Shown: positions 16,807 through 25,443, counted from the first letter of the stretch. The stretch: 64,000 bases of DNA from Bacteroides sp. Marseille-P3684 (GCF_900291465.1 NZ_LT985808.1:2730184-2794183), one strand, 5' to 3'. The notes: a model not told the origin generated them from the letters alone. Translations and numbers: made by a program.

Positions 16807-19152
16807 TCACTTTCTCTTTTTCTCTCGCCCGTATCCATACCGCCCGTACCCATATCCATAGCCATACCCGTAGCCATAGCCGTGGCGGTGCGGGTCGACG
16901 CCGTTGAGCACGAGTGCCATGTTGTGGAGCTTCTTGTCCTCGTAGAGGCTCTCGATGTCGGGCAACTGACGGCGGTCGAGACGTCCCGAACGCACGACGA
17001 AGACGGTCAGGTCGGCTATGCGGTTGGCAATGGTCGCGTCCGCCACGATGCCCACGGGGACATTGTCGACGATGATGTAGTCATAGCGCGTGCGCAGCTC
17101 GGCTATCAGGGTGTCGAGACGGCTGTCCAACAGCAACTCTGCCGGGTTCGGCGCCACGGGACCGGAGGCGATGATGTCGAAGTGCTCGCCCTTGCGGATG
17201 ATGTCGTCGACCGTCACCGTCGTGTCGGCAAGGTAGTTGGTCACACCCGTCCGGTGCTCGCCCAGGTGACGGCTCAGCGTCCCCTTGCGGATGTCGAGGT
17301 CGATGACCACCACCCGCTTGCGGGCATAGACGAAGCTCATTGCCAGGTTGCACGAGATGAACGTCTTGCCTGCTCCCTCGTTGAACGAGGTGAAGGTGAT
17401 GACCTGCGTCGGGCGGTCCTTGCGCGACATGAACGCCATGTTCGTGCGCAGGATGCGGAATGCCTCGGAGACGATGCTGTCGTCCTGACCCACGGAAGCC
17501 TTCGCCGTGCGTCCGTGCTGCCTTGCCGCCTCCTTGTCGAGCGGAATCTCGCCGAGGAACGGCACGCTCACCGCCTTCTCGATGTCCTTCCGTCCGTGAA
17601 CCCGGGTGTCGAGGAAGAGCACCAGCAGGCAGCCCACGCCCGGCAGGGCAATGCCCACGAGCAAGCCCAGGAGCAGGATGCGGTTGCGGCGCGGCGAGAT
17701 GGGGCTGTCGCCACCCTCGGCACTGTCGATGATGCGGGCATTGTTGTCCGCCATCGCCTGGGAGAGGGCGTTCTCCTCCCGTCGGTTGAGCAGGAAGAGG
17801 TAGAGCGACTCCTTGATTTTCTGCTGACGTTCGATGGAGAGCATCTGGCGCTCCTTCGTCGGGATGGACGTCACGCGGCTCTGGGCACGCATCTCACGGT
17901 TCTGCGCGTCGTTGCGCTTCACGTTGAGGCTGACAATCATGTTGTCCACCGCACGGATGATGGTCTGCTTCATGGCACGGAGCGAGTTGTTCAGCTCCTC
18001 CACCACGGGGTTCTTCTCGCTGCTGTCGCTGATGAGGCGGTCGCGCTTGAGCTTCGCCGTGTTGTAGAGGTTGATCTGGCTCTCGATGTTCATGTCGCTC
18101 AGTCCCGTGTTCGAGGGGATGAGGTCGGTCTCCTTCGAGGGGTCGGTCAGGTAGTCCTTGATGAAGTTCGCCAGCCGGAGCTGCGTCTCCAGTTCCAGCG
18201 CGTCGGCGTTGTACTTCTGCGACTCGGTCATGTACATGCCGGCAGCGGACGAGATGTCCACAATCTGGTTGCTGCGCTTGAACGACTCCAGGTCCGACTC
18301 CACGCCGCCCAGCTCACGCTCGATGATGATGAGACGCTCGTTGATGAAGTTCGCCGTGTTGACCGCCACCTGGTTCTTGTCCTTGATTGCCTCCTCGTTG
18401 TAGACGGTGATGAGCATGTTGAGCACATCCTCCGCCCGGACGGGCGAGCTGTCCTTCAGCGCCAGGGTGAGGATGGACGACTCCTCCTCTTCCTGCTGGA
18501 TGCCCAGCGCCCCCTTGTAGCGGTTCACGACCGACTCCAGCGGACGCTTCTGCACGCGGATGGGCACATCGGTCCACGAGGCGGCGTAGTAGTTCGTCGG
18601 GGTCACGACGAGCCGTTGCCCGTGCACCCGGACGGTGTCGCCCATCGCCACGGTGCAGGTGCTGTCAGCCTCCATCCACGAGAAGCGCGAGAGGATGACC
18701 GACCGTTCGCTCTTCGGCTGAACCGTCAGTGCCAGCCCCTGTTCGGGCATCGCGTCGGGGAAGCTCAGCCGCACGGGCGACTGGGTGTAGAGTTCATTGT
18801 AGCGCAGGCCGTCCTGTATCAGGTAGTCCACGTCGGCATGGACGCGCTGCACCACTTCACGCATGAGCTTCTTCGAGCGGAACTGGAGAATCTCGTTCGC
18901 CACGTTGACCTTGTTGATGAAGTTGTCGTAGCGGTCGAGTCCGGCAGTCGAGGTCTTGTTCGAGGGGTCCTTGATGATGACCGTCGCCGAACGGAAGTAG
19001 ACCAGCGGCGAGCGGGCATAGCTGAGCCACGCCAGTCCGCCGCAGACCAACACGGAAATCAGGAACCACTTCCACTTGGAAGCGAAATACACGAGCAGGT
19101 CCACCACATTGATGCCCTGTTCGTTTCGGTTGTTGTTACTGGTTGTTTGCAT
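16807..19152 (-). CDS. wzc: Wzc-type polysaccharide co-polymerase / tyrosine autokinase
   Basis: A 781-residue inner-membrane protein controlling chain length and export of capsule. A Wzz-like periplasmic domain lies between a helix near residue 32 and a second near 510, with coiled-coil in between. The cytoplasmic BY-kinase domain shows Walker A FNEGAGKT near residue 600, VVVIDLDIRKG and YDYIIVDNVPVG. The last 30 residues are an unusual Gly-Tyr run (at least nine Tyr) followed by Lys/Arg, an expanded version of the autophosphorylated tyrosine tail. It is 24 bases downstream of the wza gene. Confidence 0.95.
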   Translation of the reverse strand: MQTTSNNNRNEQGINVVDLLVYFASKWKWFLISVLVCGGLAWLSYARSPLVYFRSATVIIKDPSNKTSTAGLDRYDNFINKVNVANEILQFRSKKLMREVVQRVHADVDYLIQDGLRYNELYTQSPVRLSFPDAMPEQGLALTVQPKSERSVILSRFSWMEADSTCTVAMGDTVRVHGQRLVVTPTNYYAASWTDVPIRVQKRPLESVVNRYKGALGIQQEEEESSILTLALKDSSPVRAEDVLNMLITVYNEEAIKDKNQVAVNTANFINERLIIIERELGGVESDLESFKRSNQIVDISSAAGMYMTESQKYNADALELETQLRLANFIKDYLTDPSKETDLIPSNTGLSDMNIESQINLYNTAKLKRDRLISDSSEKNPVVEELNNSLRAMKQTIIRAVDNMIVSLNVKRNDAQNREMRAQSRVTSIPTKERQMLSIERQQKIKESLYLFLLNRREENALSQAMADNNARIIDSAEGGDSPISPRRNRILLLGLLVGIALPGVGCLLVLFLDTRVHGRKDIEKAVSVPFLGEIPLDKEAARQHGRTAKASVGQDDSIVSEAFRILRTNMAFMSRKDRPTQVITFTSFNEGAGKTFISCNLAMSFVYARKRVVVIDLDIRKGTLSRHLGEHRTGVTNYLADTTVTVDDIIRKGEHFDIIASGPVAPNPAELLLDSRLDTLIAELRTRYDYIIVDNVPVGIVADATIANRIADLTVFVVRSGRLDRRQLPDIESLYEDKKLHNMALVLNGVDPHRHGYGYGYGYGYGYGRYGYGREKKRK

Positions 19153-19176
19153 GGGTATGTATCAGGTGACAAGAAA

Positions 19177-19974
19177 CTATTTCGTTGCCCAGATGATCGA
19201 GCAGGCAGCCGTGACTGCAGAGAGCATGGTCGTGCCGATTTGCCATCCGCGCTCCTCGTTGTCCTTCTTCCGGTACTTCGGCTCGACGTAGACGATGTCG
19301 TTCTGTTGCAGGTAGAAGCAGGGGGAGTCGAAGAGGTCCTTGCTGCGCAGGTCGTGCATGAACATCTGCCGTTCGCCGTTCGACTCGCGGATGACCGCCA
19401 CCCGGTTCGTGCGCGCCTTCGCATCGAGGTCGCCCGCCTTGGCTATCGCCTCCAGCAGGGTGACGCGGTCGCCGTCGACGGAGAACGTCCCGTTGTTTGC
19501 CACCGCGCCGAGCACGGTATATTTGAAGTTGAGGAACTCGATGGACACCAGGGGGTCCTTCATGTAGTCACCTTCGATGAGGCGGGTCTTGATGAGGTTC
19601 GTCACCTCGCTGACCTTCAGTCCTTCGACATGCAGTTTGCCCAGGATGGGGAAGTCGATGTTTCCCTCCACATCCACGCGGTAGCCCTTCTCGTTCACCC
19701 GTGTGGCAGCGTCAGCCGTCACGTTGCCGTCGGCGCCCACATGGAACGTCCCCCCGTAGATGTTGAACGGGATGGCAAGTTCCGGGTTCTTGCAGCTGAC
19801 GGTGATGCTCAGACGGTCGTCGCGGTGGACCACGGCTTCATAGCCGACATCATAAGGATACTTCTCGCCCATCTGCATGTCCTGCAAGTAAACAAAGTTC
19901 TTGCGCGATGCGCAGGAAGTCAAGAGTAACACGGCAAGCAGACTGAGGCTTGCCCAGAGTTTCGGTTTGTTCAT
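19177..19974 (-). CDS. wza: Wza-type polysaccharide export lipoprotein
   Basis: A 265-residue outer-membrane lipoprotein that forms the capsule exit channel. The signal ends in LLLTSCAS, a good lipobox at Cys17. The export domain (YPYDVGYEAVVHRDDRLSITVS) is followed by SLBB-like segments VEGNIDFPILGKLHVEGLKVSEV and TVLGAVANNGTFSVDGDRVTLLEAIAKAGDL. An upstream ATG would add 20 residues without signal character, so MNKPKLWAS is chosen. A C-terminal hydrophobic stretch may be the membrane helix. Partner of the adjacent Wzc. Confidence 0.94.
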   Translation of the reverse strand: MNKPKLWASLSLLAVLLLTSCASRKNFVYLQDMQMGEKYPYDVGYEAVVHRDDRLSITVSCKNPELAIPFNIYGGTFHVGADGNVTADAATRVNEKGYRVDVEGNIDFPILGKLHVEGLKVSEVTNLIKTRLIEGDYMKDPLVSIEFLNFKYTVLGAVANNGTFSVDGDRVTLLEAIAKAGDLDAKARTNRVAVIRESNGERQMFMHDLRSKDLFDSPCFYLQQNDIVYVEPKYRKKDNEERGWQIGTTMLSAVTAACSIIWATK

Positions 19975-20003
19975 TGTGTTTTTATTATTGATTTTGATGA
20001 ATA

Positions 20004-20137
20004 GCGTTTCAAGTGCCGTTCGTATCGCGTTCAAGTGCCGTCCGTATCGCGTTCAAACGCCGCATGGACGGACCAAAGTATAATACTTAGGTAGGCTAAG
20101 TATGATACTTAGGGTGCCTAAGTATTATACTTTGGTC
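20004..20137. repeat. 22-bp-period repeat block with three AAGTATNATACTT palindromes (copy A)
   Basis: GCGTTCAAGTGCCG-type units start at 20004, 20027 and 20049, followed by palindromic boxes AAGTATAATACTT, AAGTATGATACTT and AAGTATTATACTT starting at 20076, 20098 and 20120. The outer arms 20071-20089 and 20119-20137 are perfect 19-bp inverted repeats. The right arm supplies the last codons and stop of the HPr-kinase-like gene. A second 67-bp copy is at 60862-60928. No T-run flanks it, so it is not a standard terminator. Confidence 0.9.
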
Positions 20138-21039
20138 TGTACATGCCCGGGGTTTATCGCGTACAGGTTCTGCCAGCACAGCGTTGCAGCCGCCTCGTCA
20201 GGCAGACACTCCAGCGTGCCGACCGTCACCCGCTCGGTGAGACGGGCGAGGGTGTCGCACAAGGCACCGTTCAGCCGCTCGTCGTCGGTGATGACCGAGC
20301 AGCCTGGATAAAGGACCACAAAGGCGTCCACCTCCCGGCGGCGTACGAACCGGTTCGCCGGGGCTTGCGACAGGCGCACCATGCCGCCAATGGGGTATGA
20401 GAGGTTCCGGTAGCACGGGGTCTTGCCGCTCCACGGTGTGCCGTATGCCACCGCCCCGTCGCCCACCAGGCGCACCGCCGGGTTGTCGTCGTTGAGCAGG
20501 GTGCAGCCGGGGATGTGCTTCAGCCACAAGGCGGAGTGTGTGCTCTTGCCCGTGCCGCTCTTGCCCATGAAGAGGTAAGCCCGTCCGTCGTGACAGACTG
20601 CCGAGGCATGGATGGACACACCCCCGTGAAGCAGGATGGCTTGCGAGAAGACAATGCGGAGCATCGACGAGAGCACCTGTCCGGCATCCGGCTCGCGCCA
20701 GTCCAGACAAGCCGTCGCCCGGGAGAAGTCGCGCGCTGCCAGCAGACGGTGCACCACGCTTCCGCCGACGGAGAGGATGTCCACGCGGTAGGTGTCCACG
20801 CAATCATAGAGACGGACACAGCCCATGTCGTTCAGCGTCTCGTCCGCCAGCCGCCCCTCGGGGAAAGGGACCGGCGAAGCCAGCGCCTCGAACCGGAACA
20901 GTTCTTCGCCCGCCTCCTCTTCCGCCTGACAGCGGAACGGACGGAACGAGGGCAACAGGGTGTCGGCATCGCAGCCGGCAGGCAGGTAGACCGTCAGCCG
21001 GAATCCTGCCACGCAACAGGTCATCACAGATGGAAGCAT
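20125..21039 (-). CDS. HPr kinase-related protein
   Basis: A 304-residue P-loop protein related to the C-terminal domain of HPr kinase/phosphorylase. HASAV at 144-148 precedes Walker A GKSGTGKS (159-166), then LNDDNPAVRL with the Asp pair at 184-185, and GTPWSGKT near 200. The N-terminal 130 residues are not recognised. No HPr or PTS genes are nearby. Instead it lies directly after a nucleotidyltransferase and a PqqD gene, as in the HPr-rel systems of exopolysaccharide loci and in kinase-containing lasso peptide clusters. Its substrate is unknown; peptide or sugar phosphorylation is possible. The C-terminal end is encoded by a repeat. Confidence 0.8.
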   Translation of the reverse strand: MLPSVMTCCVAGFRLTVYLPAGCDADTLLPSFRPFRCQAEEEAGEELFRFEALASPVPFPEGRLADETLNDMGCVRLYDCVDTYRVDILSVGGSVVHRLLAARDFSRATACLDWREPDAGQVLSSMLRIVFSQAILLHGGVSIHASAVCHDGRAYLFMGKSGTGKSTHSALWLKHIPGCTLLNDDNPAVRLVGDGAVAYGTPWSGKTPCYRNLSYPIGGMVRLSQAPANRFVRRREVDAFVVLYPGCSVITDDERLNGALCDTLARLTERVTVGTLECLPDEAAATLCWQNLYAINPGHVQTKV

Positions 21040-21057
21040 AAGATTCTGTTCAGGTAA

Positions 21058-22167
21058 TCAGTTATCAGTTTTCGTGGAACGCAGGTTGTTCCGCAACAGG
21101 CCGGTGAACAGCCAGAACGCCTCCCTCGGCGCATACGTCCGGGCAAAGCGGACATTGCGCAGGAAGGAGCGGGACGTCTGCCACTTCCGTTGCAGCCACG
21201 ACCTGCCGGCGCCGCTCCGCCCCTCTAGGAACAGCCCGAAGTTGCCGCCCCGCCGCACGATGTCGAGCAAGGGTTCAGCCGACGGGGCCTGTGCCGGGTA
21301 AGGCAGGCAGCCGGGTTCCAGTCCCAGGTGTTCCACCAGGAAAGCGTGCAGGAGCGGTGTCCAGCGCGTCAGTCCCAGGGAACGGCATGCCGCCTCCATC
21401 TCACGGGCATCCACCTCGCCATGCAGGCAGTGGCAGGCACGCGCCATGTCGCAGAGCTGCCGCAGCCCGATGCCCCAGCCCAAGGCATGCTTGAGGATGT
21501 GCAGGTTGAGCAGCAGCAGGTTGAGGAAGGGAGTCGGCACGGTGATGTCCACCGGGACGTCCGCCGACAGCTGCCGGGAGCAGTAGCCCCAACGCTCTTC
21601 CAGCCGTGCCGCCTTCGTCCGCAGGAACGGGTTGTGAAGGTCGAACAGGCGGGTGTGATGCTCCACCTCCACGCCCTGCCACACGTAGCTCAGGCTGCGG
21701 TCGGGCATCTCTTCCACCTCGATGCCGCGTGCCTGCATGCAGAGACGTGCCAGGCGGAAGGAGACGGGATTGGTAAAGTAGAAGTCGATGTCGCCACTCT
21801 CGCGTAACAGCGGACTGGCATAGAACTGTGCCACGCCCTGCCCCTTCTGGAGGATGGGGTTCAGCTCCCGCGACACATAGAGCGTGTAGAGGTTGCCGAG
21901 CACCCGGTTCATCAGGCGGTTGCGTTCCTCGATGCGGTCTGCCGTCACCACCCAGCGCATGAGGAGCGCCGACGGGGGTAGCAGCTCGTCGGGCAGGAAC
22001 TGGAGTCCGCGGAACACGATGCCCGCCACGGTCTGACGGCGCGACAGGGTGTAGACCCGTTCCCAGGCACCGGCTGACAGGGGGAAGCCTTCCCAACGGT
22101 CCGGCTCACGCTCCCACAGCCCGGCACGCAGGAGGACGAGCAGGGCGGCAAAGTCCTTATCGGGCAT
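21058..22167 (-). CDS. Nucleotidyltransferase family protein (NTP_transf_5 type)
   Basis: A 369-residue protein of the nucleotidyltransferase-like family that accompanies PqqD and HPr-kinase-like genes. ILQKGQGVAQFY (Lys108-Gly) and LLRESGDIDFYF (Gly125, Asp126, Asp128) fit the hG...DxD active-site pattern. The C-terminal part is rich in Leu/Arg and is probably helical. Its start overlaps the end of the PqqD gene by 11 bases, and it ends 18 bases before the HPr-kinase-like gene. Transfer of a nucleotide to an unknown acceptor is the family expectation. Confidence 0.8.
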   Translation of the reverse strand: MPDKDFAALLVLLRAGLWEREPDRWEGFPLSAGAWERVYTLSRRQTVAGIVFRGLQFLPDELLPPSALLMRWVVTADRIEERNRLMNRVLGNLYTLYVSRELNPILQKGQGVAQFYASPLLRESGDIDFYFTNPVSFRLARLCMQARGIEVEEMPDRSLSYVWQGVEVEHHTRLFDLHNPFLRTKAARLEERWGYCSRQLSADVPVDITVPTPFLNLLLLNLHILKHALGWGIGLRQLCDMARACHCLHGEVDAREMEAACRSLGLTRWTPLLHAFLVEHLGLEPGCLPYPAQAPSAEPLLDIVRRGGNFGLFLEGRSGAGRSWLQRKWQTSRSFLRNVRFARTYAPREAFWLFTGLLRNNLRSTKTDN

Positions 22168-22450
22168 CCGCCTCCCCTCCCTCCTCGACCAGCAGGCCGA
22201 AGCCAGTCCAGCTGTCCAACAATCGTTTCACATCGGCAAGAGCCGTATCCCGGTCGACTTCGTAGTTGTCGCACAACCACTCCGCCAGGGCTTCGGGAGT
22301 GGAGCAGCCTTCGTTCATCTGCTGCCAGATGTCCGCCGCCGTCCGGTTCATGCGGAAGACGTGCGAGAGGTTGACTTGTTCCGTCCGGCTGTCGACAATC
22401 ATGTACTGGCTGCCGATGCGGCGGAGTTGCAGGTTTTGTTTCGGACGCAT
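22157..22450 (-). CDS. PqqD family protein (peptide-binding RRE-like)
   Basis: A 97-residue PqqD-like protein. Residues 14-40 (QYMIVDSRTEQVNLSH...NRTAADIWQQM) show the beta-hairpin/helix of PqqD, with the typical hydrophobic helix and a C-terminal LLxxWxxxGLL segment. PqqD-type domains bind leader peptides of ribosomally made, modified peptides. The start at the ATG giving MRPKQNLQ fits the family; the reading frame stays open further upstream but lies there in the sugar-transferase gene. It precedes the nucleotidyltransferase and follows the sugar transferase by 23 bases. Confidence 0.82.
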   Translation of the reverse strand: MRPKQNLQLRRIGSQYMIVDSRTEQVNLSHVFRMNRTAADIWQQMNEGCSTPEALAEWLCDNYEVDRDTALADVKRLLDSWTGFGLLVEEGGEADAR

Positions 22451-22473
22451 AGTTGTAAATGAGTTAACAGGAG

Positions 22474-23169
22474 TCAGAACTTCTTTCCTCCCAGGATGGA
22501 CATCACGGTGAGGAAGATGATTTTCGCATCGAGCCACAACGAGCGGGTGGCGAGGTAGTGCAGGTCCATCCGCAGGCGGCGGAGCATCTTCTCCATCGTG
22601 TCGGTGTAGCCGTTGTAGAGCGTCGCCTCGGAGAAGAGTCCCGGACGCAGCCGGTAGAGCAATTCGTAATCGGGATTGACCGCCTTGATTTTCTCCACGA
22701 AGTACGGACGTTCGGGGCGGGGACCCACGAAGCTCATCTCCCCCCTGAAAACGTTCCACAGCTGGGGCAGCTCGTCGAGGTGATGCTCCCGCAGGAAGCG
22801 TCCCACCCGGGTGAGCCGTTCGTCGTCCTTCTGACACAAGGCAGGCTTGCCATCCTCCTCCGACGTCACCCGCATCGAACGGAACTTGTAGAGGGTGAAC
22901 GTCCGTCCGCGATAGCCCACCCGCTCCTGACGGAAGATGGCGGGACCGCGGTCCTCGCTCTTGATGGCTGCATAGATGGCAAGGAAGGCAGGCGAGAACA
23001 CAATCATTCCCAGGGCGCTGCCCACCACGTCGAACAGCCGCTTCACGCAACACGCGGCAGGCGACATGGCATCTTCATAACAACCGGACTCTTTCGCCGT
23101 GCTTATCTCTACCAACGACACGGCATTTGCTTTAGCATCATTCATAGGTCGAAATACATTTTTACGCAT
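22474..23169 (-). CDS. Undecaprenyl-phosphate sugar transferase (initiating glycosyltransferase)
   Basis: A 231-residue membrane enzyme that puts the first sugar phosphate on the lipid carrier. The short form contains only the catalytic domain: a reentrant or transmembrane helix (RLFDVVGSALGMIVFSPAF, about 44-62), GPAIFRQERVGYRGR, TLYKFRSM and the DELPQLWNVFRGEMSFVGPRP block at about 132-152. The start overlaps the glycosyltransferase upstream by 28 bases; an alternative ATG at 23145 would shorten the N-terminus by 8 residues. It pairs with the Wzx/Wzy genes here. Confidence 0.94.
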   Translation of the reverse strand: MRKNVFRPMNDAKANAVSLVEISTAKESGCYEDAMSPAACCVKRLFDVVGSALGMIVFSPAFLAIYAAIKSEDRGPAIFRQERVGYRGRTFTLYKFRSMRVTSEEDGKPALCQKDDERLTRVGRFLREHHLDELPQLWNVFRGEMSFVGPRPERPYFVEKIKAVNPDYELLYRLRPGLFSEATLYNGYTDTMEKMLRRLRMDLHYLATRSLWLDAKIIFLTVMSILGGKKF

Positions 23170-24257
23170 GATTCTATCATCTGTTTCTTTGTGAATGTCT
23201 CTTCATAGCGCCGCTTCGCTCCCCCGGCGTAACGGCTGTAAGTCTCTTCGTCGTCGCAGACGGCACGGATGGCTGCTGCAAGTTCCTTCGGGCGGCAAGG
23301 CTCCACGTTGATGCCTGACACCCCTTCGGCATTGACCCACGACACCCCCGAACCGGGGATACGGGTCGCCACCACGGGACGTCCGCACGACATGGCTTCA
23401 ATCTGCACGATGCCGAAGGCTTCCGTCTTCTGCACGCTGCTCAGGCAGAACACCCGGCACGCACCGTAGCAGGCAGGCAGGTCGGCATCGCTCACGTGGC
23501 CCAGCAGCTTCACCCGTCCGTGCAGCCCGAGGTTGTCAATCTGCGCCTGCAGTTCGTCGTGCAGGCTGCCCGTGCCGCCGATAAGCACCACGTAGCTGTC
23601 GTCGAGGAAACGCGCCGCCTCGACCAGGTGACGGTAGCCCTTGTAAGGCACCAGCCTGCCGAGGGAGAAGACAATCTTCCTGCCCGGATAGGCAGCCCGT
23701 AGGGTCTCCACGGCTTCCGCATCGGGACACATCGGGTCGATGCCGATGGGGATGCAGCGGGTCTTCGCCTGCACCTCCTTCAGGAAAGGCGACTCGGCAA
23801 GGTAGACGGGCGTCGTGCCCACGATGCAGTCGGCGCGGCGCACCAGCCAGTCCTGCAACGGACGGTAGAAGCGCAACAGGAGCTTCTGTTTCTGGATGTC
23901 ACTGTGCCAATGGAGGACCATCTTGCCGCGGTAGCCCGATAGGAACAGCGCCAGGCACGCCATCGGGTCGGGATGGTGCACGTGGATGATATCATAGTCG
24001 CGGCAGACCTTCCGCAAGGTCACGACCAGCGAGGGGGAAATCATGGTGGCAGCCACCTTCGTCCAGGCAGGACACGCCGTCAGCCGGGCATGCGGGTTGA
24101 GCTGCGTCACGCCACCCCTGCCCTCGCCCGCCGCACACAGCATGTCGCAGTCGATGCCTTCGGCGGACAGTCCCAGCATGAGGTCGTACATGACCTTCTC
24201 CACCCCGCCTCTGACGGGATAGAACTTTCCCAATTGTAATACTCTTAATGCTTTCAT
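23142..24257 (-). CDS. Glycosyltransferase family 4
   Basis: A 371-residue GT-B glycosyltransferase. LGKFYPVRGGVEKVMYDLMLGLSAEG opens the N-terminal Rossmann domain; the C-terminal domain shows VFSLGRLVPYKGYRHLVEA and EAFGIVQIEAMSCGRPVVAT, the retaining E-x7-E motif, near residues 280-300. A longer frame adds 15 residues that do not resemble the family, so MKALRVLQLG is taken as the start. It sits between the tandem-HTH protein and the sugar transferase, whose start it overlaps. The sugar donor cannot be told. Confidence 0.93.
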   Translation of the reverse strand: MKALRVLQLGKFYPVRGGVEKVMYDLMLGLSAEGIDCDMLCAAGEGRGGVTQLNPHARLTACPAWTKVAATMISPSLVVTLRKVCRDYDIIHVHHPDPMACLALFLSGYRGKMVLHWHSDIQKQKLLLRFYRPLQDWLVRRADCIVGTTPVYLAESPFLKEVQAKTRCIPIGIDPMCPDAEAVETLRAAYPGRKIVFSLGRLVPYKGYRHLVEAARFLDDSYVVLIGGTGSLHDELQAQIDNLGLHGRVKLLGHVSDADLPACYGACRVFCLSSVQKTEAFGIVQIEAMSCGRPVVATRIPGSGVSWVNAEGVSGINVEPCRPKELAAAIRAVCDDEETYSRYAGGAKRRYEETFTKKQMIESCVKMYFDL

Positions 24258-24267
24258 CTCTTCTGAT

Positions 24268-25443
24268 TTAGTTACCGGCCAACAGCCGCTTGTGAGCTTC
24301 AATCACCTCGGGATGGTTCCGGCGGATGTATCCCCCGACGCTGTTGTAGGTCAGTCCCAAGCGTCGGGCGATGGACTTCAGGTCTTCGGGAGTGGTGCGA
24401 TAGAGGTACACCGCCTCGGCATACTTCTCCCGGCTTCCGTGTGCCACCCGTCTGCCGTCCGTCGTGCGGGTCGTTGCCAGCTGACGGGCAAGCTCCGGCT
24501 CGTGCTTGTGGAGGTACTGACGGAAAGCTTCCGCCTGCAGCCCGAACTCCTTCGCCACGTGGGCAATGGGGCGCGGAGCGGCTTTCAGGCTCCCAACGGC
24601 AGCACCATACTTGACCGACGGGGCGTTCACGGTCCGTTGCAGTCCGGGATGCCACTGGTTGAGGTAGGCACGGAAGCCTTCGACGGTGACACCCGTGCGG
24701 CGGGCAATCTCCTTCAGCGTGAGAGCCGTCTCGCGGTAGAGGTCCAGCGCACCGGCATAACGCTCCACCGTCGCGGGGAGAGGCAGGTGGCGGCTGCCGT
24801 TGCCCACCAGACGGCCCGCCTGCTTCGGACGTCGCGCCAACGCCTGTTCGCGTTCGCAACGTTTCCGGTCCACGATGTCACGGTGGTAGTAGCGCAGGTG
24901 CTGTCCCAGTCCGCTGACCGACACCCGGCACAGCTCCGCCACCTCATCGAGGGTCAGCTCGGAGGTGCGGTACAGCTCGACCGCCCCTGCATATTGTTCC
25001 GAACATTCCGGGCGTGCCCCGCGCCGGATGTTGTCGTTGATGCCCAGTTTGCGGCGCAGTGCTTCACGCCTGACGGGAATGTCCGGATAATGGGTTCTCA
25101 TGAAATTGGCAAGTGCCGTGCCGTCCACGCGAAACTTCCGCGCCACCTGCGAAACGTTCAGGTCGATGTATTCCATCATGTCGCACGCCGCCACGGCTTC
25201 CTTGTATTTGGCATGTGCAGGAGCCGTCTGACGTCCTGCCGCCTTGATGCATCCGTCCTCCTCCATGCCGTTGCGACGCAGCACCAGCTCGCGCCGGTAC
25301 CGCCTCAGGTAGGCACCCAGCGCCGTAGCCGAGACGCCACACTCCCCCGCAATGTCCTTGAGCGAACGCTCGGTGGAGGTATAGAGGGTGACGGCTTGGG
25401 CGTATTTTTGGTGGAGGGTCAGGGTAGGCAAGCTGTCCGTCAT
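24268..25443 (-). CDS. Protein of six tandem helix-turn-helix-like repeats
   Basis: A 391-residue soluble protein built almost wholly of a repeated unit of about 42 residues, at about 13-53, 79-122, 150-191, 228-268, 278-318 and 340-381. Each unit follows the pattern [KR]YxxAVxLYRxTxxTLKxIAxxxGVxxxGLxxYLRxxHPEL, in which LKxIAxxxGVxxxGLxxYL is a helix-turn-helix. Linkers are basic. No enzyme domain is seen. It overlaps the next glycosyltransferase start by 4 bases (25440-25443) and so is translated with the capsule genes. A DNA-binding or chromatin-like regulator of the locus is the simplest inference; the family is not one I recognise by name. Confidence 0.7.
   Translation of the reverse strand: MTDSLPTLTLHQKYAQAVTLYTSTERSLKDIAGECGVSATALGAYLRRYRRELVLRRNGMEEDGCIKAAGRQTAPAHAKYKEAVAACDMMEYIDLNVSQVARKFRVDGTALANFMRTHYPDIPVRREALRRKLGINDNIRRGARPECSEQYAGAVELYRTSELTLDEVAELCRVSVSGLGQHLRYYHRDIVDRKRCEREQALARRPKQAGRLVGNGSRHLPLPATVERYAGALDLYRETALTLKEIARRTGVTVEGFRAYLNQWHPGLQRTVNAPSVKYGAAVGSLKAAPRPIAHVAKEFGLQAEAFRQYLHKHEPELARQLATTRTTDGRRVAHGSREKYAEAVYLYRTTPEDLKSIARRLGLTYNSVGGYIRRNHPEVIEAHKRLLAGN

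Noticed and set aside
16882-19929. A 1015-codon open frame on the plus strand
   Set aside because: It lies antisense to wzc and wza, which have complete motifs; the translated sequence is Val/Arg/His-rich without any family resemblance, a typical shadow of GC-rich coding DNA.
20071-20137. The 67-bp palindrome as an intrinsic terminator
   Set aside because: No T-run follows the stem on either strand in copy A or B, and the stem is AT-rich.
20125-22450. A lasso peptide gene cluster
   Set aside because: PqqD- and kinase-like genes fit, but no asparagine-synthetase-like cyclase or transglutaminase-like protease is present in the window.
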